Source of the DNA: Flavobacteriaceae bacterium
GTDB taxonomy: Bacteria > Bacteroidota > Bacteroidia > Flavobacteriales > Flavobacteriaceae
Reading direction: 5' to 3'
Assembly: GCA_027081505.1 (NCBI GenBank)
Contig: JALWKK010000102.1
Coordinates: 17,342-81,341, forward strand
Length of the DNA stretch: 64,000 bases
In this document: one piece after another, positions 49,671 through 59,293 of the stretch
Numbering within the stretch: the stretch's first letter is position 1
Layout: the number at the start of each line of letters is the position of its first letter
Notes under the pieces: generated by a model
What the model was told of the DNA's origin: nothing
The model's database searches: none
What the model saw: only the letters and a program-made list of their open reading frames with translations
Translations under genes and position numbers: made by a program

Positions 49671-50210
49671 ATGAAAAAAACATTCCTTTTTTTAACGTTC
49701 TTTTTAACATTTTGTTTTACCGGAAACGCACAAACAGACGATTTTAGTAAAACTATTGTCGAATACCTAAAAATAAACGGTACACCAGAGCAATACAGCC
49801 TTGCCTATGATAATATGTTTGATGTGTTGAAAAAACAGTTTAAAAATGCCAATGTACCCGAAAAAGTTTGGACAAAATTGCACAATGACGGAAAACAAAA
49901 AAGCATAAACGATATTTTAAACTTTTTAACCTTTGCCTACAGAAATCATTTCACAAAAGATGATATTATAGCCTTAACCGAATTTTATAAAACCGATGCC
50001 GCAAAGCAAATGCTTACCGATGTTGCCGGATTAACACAAAAACAAAATGAAGAAATAGCCGCTTTTTTTACCGGAGAGGTAGGAAAGAAAACCTTAGACG
50101 TAAAAGACGCGCTGGCAAAAGACATTTCCGAAATATCCGGTCAATGGAGTCGTGACTTGTTTAAAGAAAAATTAAGCACATTGGTAAAAATGGGATATAG
50201 CAATAATTAG
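49671..50210 (+). CDS. DUF2059-like secreted protein
   Basis: Signal peptide; DIIALTEFYKTDAAKQMLTDVAGLTQKQNEE. Confidence 0.75.
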   Translation: MKKTFLFLTFFLTFCFTGNAQTDDFSKTIVEYLKINGTPEQYSLAYDNMFDVLKKQFKNANVPEKVWTKLHNDGKQKSINDILNFLTFAYRNHFTKDDIIALTEFYKTDAAKQMLTDVAGLTQKQNEEIAAFFTGEVGKKTLDVKDALAKDISEISGQWSRDLFKEKLSTLVKMGYSNN

Positions 50211-50262
50211 ATATATTTTTTGACCCAAGTTTTTAATTAAATAGCGGAAACAAAATAACTGT

Positions 50263-50748
50263 ATGTTAAGAAAGTTTGAGTACTTACCGGATGAATCTCG
50301 TATTTGGATATATCAAGCCAACAGAAAATTATCCGATAATGAAGTGCGTTTCATTAAAGAAAAAACTGCTGTTTTTCTTGAAAATTGGACGGCGCACGGG
50401 CAAGATTTGGAAGCCGGATTTGAAATAAAATACAACCGGTTTATCATCATTGGTCTCAATCAACAAAACGCTTCGGCTTCCGGATGCAGTATTGATGCTT
50501 CGGTGAAATTTATTCAATCGTTAGAGAAAGAATTAGGAGTTGATTTACTCGACAAAATGAATGTTACTTTTTATAACGGTGAGTTTATAGCACATAAATC
50601 ATTGCCGGATTTTAAGAAAATGGCAAAAGCACGCTCGATATCTAAAGATACGATAGTGTTTAACAATTTGGTTACAACAAAAGCCGAATATCTCACAAGT
50701 TGGGAAGTACCGGCTAAAGACAGTTGGCATAGCAGATTTATATCCTAG
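50263..50748 (+). CDS. conserved Bacteroidota protein of unknown function (often labelled ABC transporter ATPase)
   Basis: MLRKFEYLPDESRIWIYQANRKLSDNEV...; no Walker A/B or signature motif visible. Confidence 0.7.
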   Translation: MLRKFEYLPDESRIWIYQANRKLSDNEVRFIKEKTAVFLENWTAHGQDLEAGFEIKYNRFIIIGLNQQNASASGCSIDASVKFIQSLEKELGVDLLDKMNVTFYNGEFIAHKSLPDFKKMAKARSISKDTIVFNNLVTTKAEYLTSWEVPAKDSWHSRFIS

Positions 50749-50759
50749 ATGTACGTGAT

Positions 50760-53714
50760 ATGAAAAAAATAATAGCTCCCGCATTTTTTCTACTATTGTG
50801 TTTTACCGTTTCCGCACAGCAAATTAATCCACTGCTTGTTAAAGACTACCAAGCTCAGAAAAAATGGGTAGATAGTGTGTACGGAACGCTTTCATTGCAA
50901 GAAAAAGTCGGGCAGTTGTTTATGGTCGATATTTACTCCAGCGATCCGAAAGAAAAAGTCGATAAAATAAAATCCTTGATTAAAAAATATTACATCGGAG
51001 GCATTATTTTTTCAAAAGGAGGACCCAAACAGCAAGTAAAACTTAATAATGAGTTCCAATCTCTTAGTCGTGTGCCTTTAATTATGGCAATGGATGCCGA
51101 GTGGGGTTTGGCAATGCGATTAGATTCTACATATGCGTTTCCTTATAATATGACACTTGGAGCTATCAAAGAAGACAGTATTATTGAAAAAGTGGGTTTT
51201 AGAATAGGCGAGCAAGTTAAAAGAATGGGAATGGCAATTAATTTTGCTCCTGTAGTTGATATTAACACCAATCCTAAAAATCCGATCATAGGAAGCCGAT
51301 CCTTTGGCGAAGACAAAGAAAATATAACCCGTAAATCGCTGGCTTTCCTTACCGGAATGCAACGTGCCGGAATTCTCGGAAATGCCAAACACTTTCCCGG
51401 ACACGGAGATACCAGTACAGATTCTCACAAAACATTACCTACCGTTTCTTTTTCCGGAAAACGATTAGACAGTGTCGAATTATACCCATACAAGCAGCTT
51501 ATTTCTCAAGGGTTAAGCAGTGTAATGGTAGCACATCTTAATGTTCCTTCGCTTGAAGAGGAAGAAGGATTACCTTCTTCGGTTTCAAAAAAGATTGTTA
51601 CCGGTTTGTTGAAACAAAAATTGGGTTTTAACGGATTGATATTTACCGATGCATTAAGTATGAAAGGAGCTTCAAACTTTAAAGAACCCGGTGAGATAGA
51701 CTTAGTAGCTTTTCTTGCAGGAAACGATATGTTGTTAATACCCGAAAATGTACCAAAGGCGCATAAACTTCTTGTAAATGCTTACCGTGAAGGTGTAATT
51801 TCCGAAAAACGATTGGCACATTCGGTAAAGAAAATTTTACAGGCAAAATACAAAGTAGGATTAAATAACTACAAACCTGTTTCCTCAAAAAATATAATCA
51901 AAGACCTAAACACACCCTTCGACGATGCTTTGTATGAAGAAGTTATCGCTAATGCGGTAACTCTTATACAAAACAAAGAAGGTATTCTTCCTATCAAAAA
52001 TTTAAAAGACACAAAAATTGCGTATGTTAATTTTGGAAATTCCAACGGAAAAGAATTTTTAAAAACCCTTCGGAAATACACACAGGTAAGTTGGATAAAA
52101 GGGAAAAACATCACCGATTATTTAAAAAAATTAGAAAAATACGATTATGTAATTTTAGGCTTTCATAAACCAAATGATTCACCTTGGGAAAGCTACCGGT
52201 TTACCGAAAAAGAATTGGATTGGATTTCGCATATAGCCCAACAAAACAAAGTTATTCTGGATGTATTTGCAAAACCCTACGCTTTACTCGATATAAAAGA
52301 TATTTCTTCTATTGAAGCTATTATGGTGTCGTACCAAAATAGTAAAATAAGCCAGAGTATTTCCGCTCAAATTATTTTTGGAGCCAGACCGGCTAAAGGA
52401 GTATTGCCGGTTTCGATTGGCAAAGCTTTTCCGGTAGGAACATCTCTTGAAACACAATCGTTAAAAAGGCTTCAATACGGTACTCCCGAAAGTGTGGGAG
52501 TAAGTTCTGAAGGCTTAAAATCAATAGATTCTCTCGCAAATGTCGGACTTTGGGGAAAAATGATGCCCGGTGCGCAAATTCTTGTTGCCCGTAAGGGAAA
52601 GGTGATTTATCAAAAAAACTTCGGGTATTTTACTCCTAAACGTAAGACAAGTGTAAAAGATAACACCATCTATGACTTGGCTTCACTAACCAAAATATTG
52701 GCTACCTTACCCATTATTATGCAACTTTATGATAGAGGTATAATTACGATGAATACCACTGTAGGAGAGTTGCTTCCCGAGTTTAAAAATAGTAATAAGT
52801 CTAAGATAACCCTTAAAAAAATGCTTTCGCATTATGCGCGTTTAAAAGCCTGGATTCCGTATTATATTCATACGGTAGATAGCGTAACCAAGCAACCTTT
52901 AAAAAAATATTACGCCAAGAAATACTCCAAAGAATTTAAATATAAAGTGGCTAAAGATTTATACATGCGAACCGATTATAAAGACAGCATTTATAAATTA
53001 ATAAAAGAAAGCGAGTTGCGCGAACGGGTTGGATATAAATACAGCGATTTACCTTATTACTTATTAAAAAAATACATCGACGAATTTTACGGTACTCCAC
53101 TTGAGGAAGTTGTGCAACGAAGTTTTTACAGAAGTCTTGGAGCCAATTATACGGGTTTTTTACCGCTGAAACGTTTTTCGATAAATCAAATTCCACCCAC
53201 CGAAGACGACGACTACTTTAGGCAACAAACCGTACGAGGATACGTTCACGATCAAGGTGCTGCTATGTTGGGAGGAGTAAGCGGACACGCCGGACTTTTC
53301 AGCAATGCAAACGACGTGGCAAAAATTATGCAAATGTATCTTCAAAAAGGATTTTACGGAGGAGTACGCTATTTTAAACCCGAAACGCTGGATGCATTTA
53401 ACACTTGTTATTTTTGCGATAAAGATGTAAGGAGAGGCGTAGGTTTCGACAAACCACAGCTGGGAGATATAGGTCCTACTTGTGGATGTGTTTCTATGTT
53501 AAGTTTCGGGCATAGTGGATTTACCGGAACATTTACATGGGCAGACCCCGAAAAAGAAGTGGTGTATGTCTTTTTATCGAATAGAACATATCCTACCTCA
53601 ACAAACAGAAAAATTATTAAAAGCAATTTAAGAAGTAACATACAACAAGCCATTTATGATGCTATCGATAGGTTTGAATATGAAAAATTAATGAAGTATA
53701 AAGTAGAACGATAA
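50760..53714 (+). CDS. glycoside hydrolase family 3 (NagZ-like) fused to serine beta-lactamase-like domain
   Basis: KHFPGHGDTSTDSHKTLPTVSF (GH3/NagZ), C-terminal DLASLTKILATLPIIMQLYDRG (SxxK) and GHSGFTGTF. Confidence 0.93.
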   Translation: MKKIIAPAFFLLLCFTVSAQQINPLLVKDYQAQKKWVDSVYGTLSLQEKVGQLFMVDIYSSDPKEKVDKIKSLIKKYYIGGIIFSKGGPKQQVKLNNEFQSLSRVPLIMAMDAEWGLAMRLDSTYAFPYNMTLGAIKEDSIIEKVGFRIGEQVKRMGMAINFAPVVDINTNPKNPIIGSRSFGEDKENITRKSLAFLTGMQRAGILGNAKHFPGHGDTSTDSHKTLPTVSFSGKRLDSVELYPYKQLISQGLSSVMVAHLNVPSLEEEEGLPSSVSKKIVTGLLKQKLGFNGLIFTDALSMKGASNFKEPGEIDLVAFLAGNDMLLIPENVPKAHKLLVNAYREGVISEKRLAHSVKKILQAKYKVGLNNYKPVSSKNIIKDLNTPFDDALYEEVIANAVTLIQNKEGILPIKNLKDTKIAYVNFGNSNGKEFLKTLRKYTQVSWIKGKNITDYLKKLEKYDYVILGFHKPNDSPWESYRFTEKELDWISHIAQQNKVILDVFAKPYALLDIKDISSIEAIMVSYQNSKISQSISAQIIFGARPAKGVLPVSIGKAFPVGTSLETQSLKRLQYGTPESVGVSSEGLKSIDSLANVGLWGKMMPGAQILVARKGKVIYQKNFGYFTPKRKTSVKDNTIYDLASLTKILATLPIIMQLYDRGIITMNTTVGELLPEFKNSNKSKITLKKMLSHYARLKAWIPYYIHTVDSVTKQPLKKYYAKKYSKEFKYKVAKDLYMRTDYKDSIYKLIKESELRERVGYKYSDLPYYLLKKYIDEFYGTPLEEVVQRSFYRSLGANYTGFLPLKRFSINQIPPTEDDDYFRQQTVRGYVHDQGAAMLGGVSGHAGLFSNANDVAKIMQMYLQKGFYGGVRYFKPETLDAFNTCYFCDKDVRRGVGFDKPQLGDIGPTCGCVSMLSFGHSGFTGTFTWADPEKEVVYVFLSNRTYPTSTNRKIIKSNLRSNIQQAIYDAIDRFEYEKLMKYKVER

Positions 53715-53731
53715 ACCCAATAATCTCCTCA

Positions 53732-54874
53732 ATGAAAATAGCCATTGTTTGTTATCCCACCTTTGGAGGAAGTGGTGTAGTTGCCACCGAATTAGGTATT
53801 GCACTATCCGAAAAAGGACATGAAGTACATTTTATAACGTACAAACAGCCGGTTAGACTGGAGCTGCTACATAAGCATGTGCATTACCACGAAGTAGAAG
53901 TTCCCTCATACCCGTTATTTCATTATCAGCCTTACGAGTTAGCACTATCAAGCAAGTTGGTAAATATGATTAAAAAATACGATATAGAATTACTACATGT
54001 GCATTATGCCATACCTCATGCTTATGCCGGTTATATGGCAAAAAAAATATTAGCCGAAGAAGGTATTTTTATTCCTATGGTTACAACACTTCACGGAACC
54101 GATATTACCCTGGTAGGGAGTCATCAGTTTTATAAACCTGCAGTTACCTTTAGTATTAATAAAAGTGATATCGTAACCTCGGTTTCACAAAGTTTAAAAG
54201 AAGACACCCAACGGTTATTTGATATTGAAAATGAAATTTATGTAGTTCCTAATTTTATTGATATGTCTAAGTCTGCTAATCCGTTTACTCCCTGTCAGCG
54301 GGAACTTATGGCAGACAACGACGAAAAAATTATTACGCATATAAGTAATTTGCGCCCTGTCAAACGAATTAAAGATGTAATAGAAATTTTTTATCGAATT
54401 CAAAAAGAAATTCCTTCAAAATTAATTGTAGTGGGAGAGGGACCCGATAAATTACCGGCAGAAAAATTATGCAAAGAATTAGAAATTGAAGGAAAAGTCT
54501 TTTTTGTAGGAAACAGTAGCGAGATAGACAAAATATTGTGTTTTAGCGATTTGTTTTTATTGCCTTCCGAAAAAGAAAGTTTCGGATTGGCTGCACTCGA
54601 AGCTATGGTATGTGGCGCGCCGGTTATTTCAAGTAATACCGGCGGTTTACCCGAAGTAAACATACAAGGTTACAGCGGTTATTTAAGCGATGTGGGTAAT
54701 GTAGAAGAAATGGCAAAAAATGCTATTTCAATTCTTAAAGATAAAGAAAAATTGGACTTGTTTAAGAAAAATGCAAAAGAAGTAGCTTCTCGTTTCGATA
54801 CAAAAAAAATAGTGCCTCAATACGAAGCACTATATACAAAAGCGATTGAAAATATTTCGGTTAAAAGTAATTAA
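53732..54874 (+). CDS. bshA: N-acetyl-alpha-D-glucosaminyl L-malate synthase
   Basis: MKIAIVCYPTFGGSGVVATELGIALSEKGHEVHFITY, LHVHYAIPHA, TTLHGTDITLVG, GT4 C-terminal KESFGLAALEAMVCGAPVISSNTGGLPE. Confidence 0.95.
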   Translation: MKIAIVCYPTFGGSGVVATELGIALSEKGHEVHFITYKQPVRLELLHKHVHYHEVEVPSYPLFHYQPYELALSSKLVNMIKKYDIELLHVHYAIPHAYAGYMAKKILAEEGIFIPMVTTLHGTDITLVGSHQFYKPAVTFSINKSDIVTSVSQSLKEDTQRLFDIENEIYVVPNFIDMSKSANPFTPCQRELMADNDEKIITHISNLRPVKRIKDVIEIFYRIQKEIPSKLIVVGEGPDKLPAEKLCKELEIEGKVFFVGNSSEIDKILCFSDLFLLPSEKESFGLAALEAMVCGAPVISSNTGGLPEVNIQGYSGYLSDVGNVEEMAKNAISILKDKEKLDLFKKNAKEVASRFDTKKIVPQYEALYTKAIENISVKSN

Positions 54875-55360
54875 TTAAAATTGGTATCGTATTCCCAGAG
54901 CAATATCAAAACCTACGTCATCTCTATAATTCCCAAAACCGAGTTCCGGTCTAAAATCCAAAGAGAGCAAGAGCGGAAAATCAAAATTATATTCAACGCC
55001 TATGTCACCGGCTACAAAAAGAAAAGTTTCACTACCGGAATTTCCCGGGAATGAATCTTTGAACGTAATTTGTCCCAAACCACCTCCGGCTCCGGCATAC
55101 CAATTAATATTTCCGTCCAATTTCCATACCCATTGATATAATCCGGTGAGCTTATATGCCGAAACGTCCTTGTTGCTGTTCCAGCCCAAACCAAATTCCA
55201 ATCGGTTATTATCGCTTATTATTCTTTGAAAATTTATTTCGGTTCCAAAACCGTCGTTATCTCCTATACGCAAGCCAATTGCATTGTCTGCTATGCGTTG
55301 TCCTTGAACTTGCATAAAAGTAAAAAAGAGCAAAGCAGAAAGTGAAACTAATTTTTTCAT
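54875..55360 (-). CDS. outer membrane beta-barrel protein
   Basis: Signal peptide MKKLVSLSALLFFTFMQVQGQ; alternating beta pattern ending in IALGIRYQF. Confidence 0.8.
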   Translation of the reverse strand: MKKLVSLSALLFFTFMQVQGQRIADNAIGLRIGDNDGFGTEINFQRIISDNNRLEFGLGWNSNKDVSAYKLTGLYQWVWKLDGNINWYAGAGGGLGQITFKDSFPGNSGSETFLFVAGDIGVEYNFDFPLLLSLDFRPELGFGNYRDDVGFDIALGIRYQF

Positions 55361-55427
55361 ATAAATAATTTTATATACAATAAACATAACGATTAATAGT
55401 GACTTATATTATTTATATTTGACAGTT

Positions 55428-58331
55428 ATGAAGGAAAATTTTAAGACATTTTCAAAAAACTTTACAGGCGAGTTTTATTTTAACGACTTGTACAAAAAAA
55501 TGTATGCTACCGATGCTTCGGTGTATCGCATGATACCTCAAGCAGTCGCGTTTCCCGAAAACGAAGTTGGAATAAAACAACTTATCGACTTTGCTTTAAA
55601 AAACAACCTTTCCTTAATACCCAGAGCCGCCGGAACGTCCCTCGCCGGACAATGCGTTGGTGATGGTATTGTGGTGGATGTTTCAAAACATTTTACAAAA
55701 ATAATTTCGGTTGATAAAAAAAGGAAAACGGTAACCGTGCAACCCGGAGTAATTAGAGACGAACTCAATAATTTTTTAAAACCTTACGGGTTGTTTTTTG
55801 GTCCCAATACTTCTACCTCCAACCGCTGTATGATAGGTGGTATGGTAGGAAACAATTCCAGCGGTACAACTTCTATCCAATACGGTGTTACGCGTGATAA
55901 AATAATTTGTTTAAAAGGATTTCTTTCTAACGGCGAAGAAGTAATTTTTTCGGAACTTACCGAAAAAGAATTTGCCGAAAAAACAAAATTAAACACCCTT
56001 GAAGGTAACATATACAAAAAAATAGATGCGCTTTTATCATCCAAAGAAAATCAAAACGAAATACTAAAACATTTTCCCAAACTCGAAATTCACCGTCGTA
56101 ATACCGGTTATGCGGTAGATACTTTGTTGAATTTTAAACAATTTGGCGGAACAGAAAATACCGTAAACCTTGCCAAACTGCTTTGCGGAAGTGAAGGAAC
56201 ACTCGTTTTTACTACAGAAATCACCTTACAATTGGATGCGCTGCCTCCCAAGCACAATGTCATGGTTGTGGCGCAATATGCTTCAATCAAAAATTGCTTG
56301 AACGATGTAAATTTGGTTATGCAGCACGACTTGTTTACGTGCGAAATGATGGACGATGTAATATTAAACTGTACGAAAAACAACAAAAAATTCAACGAAT
56401 ATCGTTTTTTTATTGAAGGAAATCCCAAGGCCTTATTATTGCTTGAGGTCCGCGACGAAACAGAAAAAGGTTTGCAACAAAAAACACAAAAATTATTAAA
56501 AACGCTTCAACAATCGGGAAGGAGTTATGCTTATCCGGTTTTAAAAGGAAAACAAATTTACCAAGCTTTAGCACTTCGCAAAGCCGGATTAGGACTTCTG
56601 GGAAATATGGTAGGCGACAAAAAAGCAGTTGCCTGTATTGAAGACACAGCCGTAGCCTTACCCGATTTACCCAAGTATATTGAAGAATTTACCGCTTTAA
56701 TGCAACGGTTTAACCAGCAAGCGGTTTATTATGCACACGCCGGAGCGGGTGAGCTGCATTTGCGCCCCATTTTAAACTTAAAAAAACAAGAAGAGGTTGC
56801 ACATTTTAGAGAAATTACTACTCAAGTTGCACACTTGGTAAAAAAATACAAAGGTTCTTTTTCGGGAGAACACGGCGACGGAATTGTACGTTCGGAGTTT
56901 TTACCTTTTTTAATTGGTGAAAAAAATTATCAAACTTTAAAGGAAATTAAAACCGTTTTCGATTCCGATTTTGTTTTCAATAAAGGTAAAATCATTCAGC
57001 CTTTTAAAATGGATGCATCGCTTCGGTACAAAGCAGGTAAACCCGTGCCTGAGATTAAAACCCTAACCGATTTTAGCGATTCGCAAGGCGTGCTAAGATT
57101 GGTAGAAAAATGCAACGGAAGCGGCGATTGCCGGAAGCCGGCTTCGTTGGGAAGTGTGATGTGTCCCAGCTACCAAGCCACTAAAAACGAAAAAGACAGT
57201 ACTCGTGCCAGAGCTAATGTTTTGCGGGAAGTATTGACCAATAATGCACAACGCAACAAATTTAATTCCGATGAAATAAAAAAAGTTTTAGACCTGTGCT
57301 TAAGCTGTAAAGCCTGTGCTACCGAGTGTCCCAGTAACGTGGATATTGCACGAGTAAAATCCGAATTTTTATACCAATATCACCAAGTAAATAAAGTGCC
57401 TTTTGCTACAAAACTAATTGCCAAAAGTAGTGCGATAAATAAAAAGGCTTATGAATTAAAAGGAATTTCTAATTTCGTTTTAAAAAATAAAATTACTTCT
57501 TCCGTATTAAAAAAAATAACCGGTATTGCACAAGAGAGAAGTTTACCATTATTTTCTTCCGAAAAATTATTCAATCCAACCAAGCTGAATAAAAAACCCG
57601 ATAAAGAAGTTCAAATCTTTTTATTGATAGACGAATTTAGTAAGTATTACGATGTTGGTGTAGCCAATGACGCTTTGTTTTTGCTTACAAAATTGGGTTA
57701 TGAAGTGAAAATGATTTCGCATTTAGACAGTGCCAGAGCCTTGCTGTCTAAAGGATTTTTAAAAGAAGCAAAAAAAGAAATAGATACCAATATTACCTTT
57801 CTTAAGGATAAACTTAATGCCAAAAACGTACTTGTAGGCTTGGAACCTTCAGCCGTTTTAGGATTTAGAGACGATTATTTACATTTGGCATCCAATAAAA
57901 AAGTAGCCGAAAAAATAGCCAAACATACTTTTTTAATCGAAGAATTTCTCGCTTCCGAAATAGAAAAAGGAGCGATTACCGCTTCTCAATTTACTTCCGA
58001 TAAAGCCATTGTTAAAATTCATACACATTGCCATCAAAAAGCATTGAGCAACCAAAAAATTACTTTCGACATACTTAATTTACCCGAAAATTATACTCCA
58101 ACGCTTATTGTTTCGGGTTGTTGCGGTATGGCAGGCAGTTTTGGTTTAGAAAAAGAGCACTATAAGGTAAGTATGCAAATAGGTGAGCTAAAACTCTTTC
58201 CGGCAATTAGAAAAACTCCCGAAGAAACTATTATTGTCGCCAACGGCACCAGTTGCCGCCACCAAATAAAAGACGGAACGCAACGTAAAGCCTTGCATCC
58301 GGTAACGGTTTTAAGAAATGCGCTTTTGTAG
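55428..58331 (+). CDS. FAD-binding and (Fe-S)-binding oxidoreductase (GlcD/D-lactate dehydrogenase-like, fused CCG domain)
   Basis: PRAAGTSLAGQCVGDGIVVDVSKHF, GGMVGNNSSGTTSIQYG, CLSCKACATECPSNVDIA, VSGCCGMAGSFG. Confidence 0.92.
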   Translation: MKENFKTFSKNFTGEFYFNDLYKKMYATDASVYRMIPQAVAFPENEVGIKQLIDFALKNNLSLIPRAAGTSLAGQCVGDGIVVDVSKHFTKIISVDKKRKTVTVQPGVIRDELNNFLKPYGLFFGPNTSTSNRCMIGGMVGNNSSGTTSIQYGVTRDKIICLKGFLSNGEEVIFSELTEKEFAEKTKLNTLEGNIYKKIDALLSSKENQNEILKHFPKLEIHRRNTGYAVDTLLNFKQFGGTENTVNLAKLLCGSEGTLVFTTEITLQLDALPPKHNVMVVAQYASIKNCLNDVNLVMQHDLFTCEMMDDVILNCTKNNKKFNEYRFFIEGNPKALLLLEVRDETEKGLQQKTQKLLKTLQQSGRSYAYPVLKGKQIYQALALRKAGLGLLGNMVGDKKAVACIEDTAVALPDLPKYIEEFTALMQRFNQQAVYYAHAGAGELHLRPILNLKKQEEVAHFREITTQVAHLVKKYKGSFSGEHGDGIVRSEFLPFLIGEKNYQTLKEIKTVFDSDFVFNKGKIIQPFKMDASLRYKAGKPVPEIKTLTDFSDSQGVLRLVEKCNGSGDCRKPASLGSVMCPSYQATKNEKDSTRARANVLREVLTNNAQRNKFNSDEIKKVLDLCLSCKACATECPSNVDIARVKSEFLYQYHQVNKVPFATKLIAKSSAINKKAYELKGISNFVLKNKITSSVLKKITGIAQERSLPLFSSEKLFNPTKLNKKPDKEVQIFLLIDEFSKYYDVGVANDALFLLTKLGYEVKMISHLDSARALLSKGFLKEAKKEIDTNITFLKDKLNAKNVLVGLEPSAVLGFRDDYLHLASNKKVAEKIAKHTFLIEEFLASEIEKGAITASQFTSDKAIVKIHTHCHQKALSNQKITFDILNLPENYTPTLIVSGCCGMAGSFGLEKEHYKVSMQIGELKLFPAIRKTPEETIIVANGTSCRHQIKDGTQRKALHPVTVLRNALL

Positions 58332-58496
58332 TTTATTGATCTGTTATAATGCTTACGTTTTATTCTTTGTTTTAATCATTTTTACAAATACACTCACTTC
58401 TTTTTTAGTGCGATTCCTGTATGTTTTTTAATAATATTTTGATGACATTTTTAAACGCTTACGATGTTTGGTAAACTAAATATCAAAAATTTTATT

Positions 58497-59267
58497 ATGA
58501 AAACAACAAAGCGAATTTTTCTAAATTTATTTTTTCTGTTTACTCTTATTGCTTGTAGTAAAAAAGATAAAGACAACTCAGAGGAGGATGCACTATCCAA
58601 TTACACTTCGCAATTATGCAATAACGTATCCGGTGTCAAAGCAGTATATTGGGACGGAGCAAACGGCTTACAAATGCCGTTAACAGAGATACCGTTACTT
58701 GAAAACACGGAGGGACAATTTATTCACAGTCAGTATCCGTATCTTGGGTTTCCCTTGCCGCAAGGTTTTACAGGTTATGAAGTGTATGATGTGCAGACCG
58801 CAACCATTGGAGTTAACGTAATAAGAAACGACAGTCAGGTGGTTTGGCGATACGTTCCAACTTCAACCTTTCCGGGAAATACTACAATTACAGATGTTAT
58901 TGATTTTGAGATTAACCAGTTGCTTTCATACTATCAATTCAATGACAGTCCGGACGTGTTATGCACAGAAACAAGAACAACAAGCGAAATCGGAATAACA
59001 ACAATTTTTAGCGCACGTTTTATAAATTTTGATAATTATACCGCACTGATATGGGCAAATTTACATGCTGTTGATGGATTAAACTCTGTTTTTACCGCAT
59101 CGGCTGTTTCGGTTGGGCAATCCGCCGAGTACGATGATTTGATAATGTCTGTTTTCTTACCCTTAAATTTTCAACTTCTGGTTAATGATAATGGTGTCCA
59201 GGATTCCGATTTGGACGGCACTCCCGATTCCCAAGATAATTTTCCTTTTGATCCTACAAGACAATAA
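58497..59267 (+). CDS. secreted lipoprotein, hypothetical, with C-terminal calcium-binding TSP3-like segment
   Basis: Lipobox LFTLIAC; C-terminus DNGVQDSDLDGTPDSQDNFPFDPTRQ. Confidence 0.7.
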   Translation: MKTTKRIFLNLFFLFTLIACSKKDKDNSEEDALSNYTSQLCNNVSGVKAVYWDGANGLQMPLTEIPLLENTEGQFIHSQYPYLGFPLPQGFTGYEVYDVQTATIGVNVIRNDSQVVWRYVPTSTFPGNTTITDVIDFEINQLLSYYQFNDSPDVLCTETRTTSEIGITTIFSARFINFDNYTALIWANLHAVDGLNSVFTASAVSVGQSAEYDDLIMSVFLPLNFQLLVNDNGVQDSDLDGTPDSQDNFPFDPTRQ

Positions 59268-59293
59268 TTTAAAACACATAAAAATATAATAGA

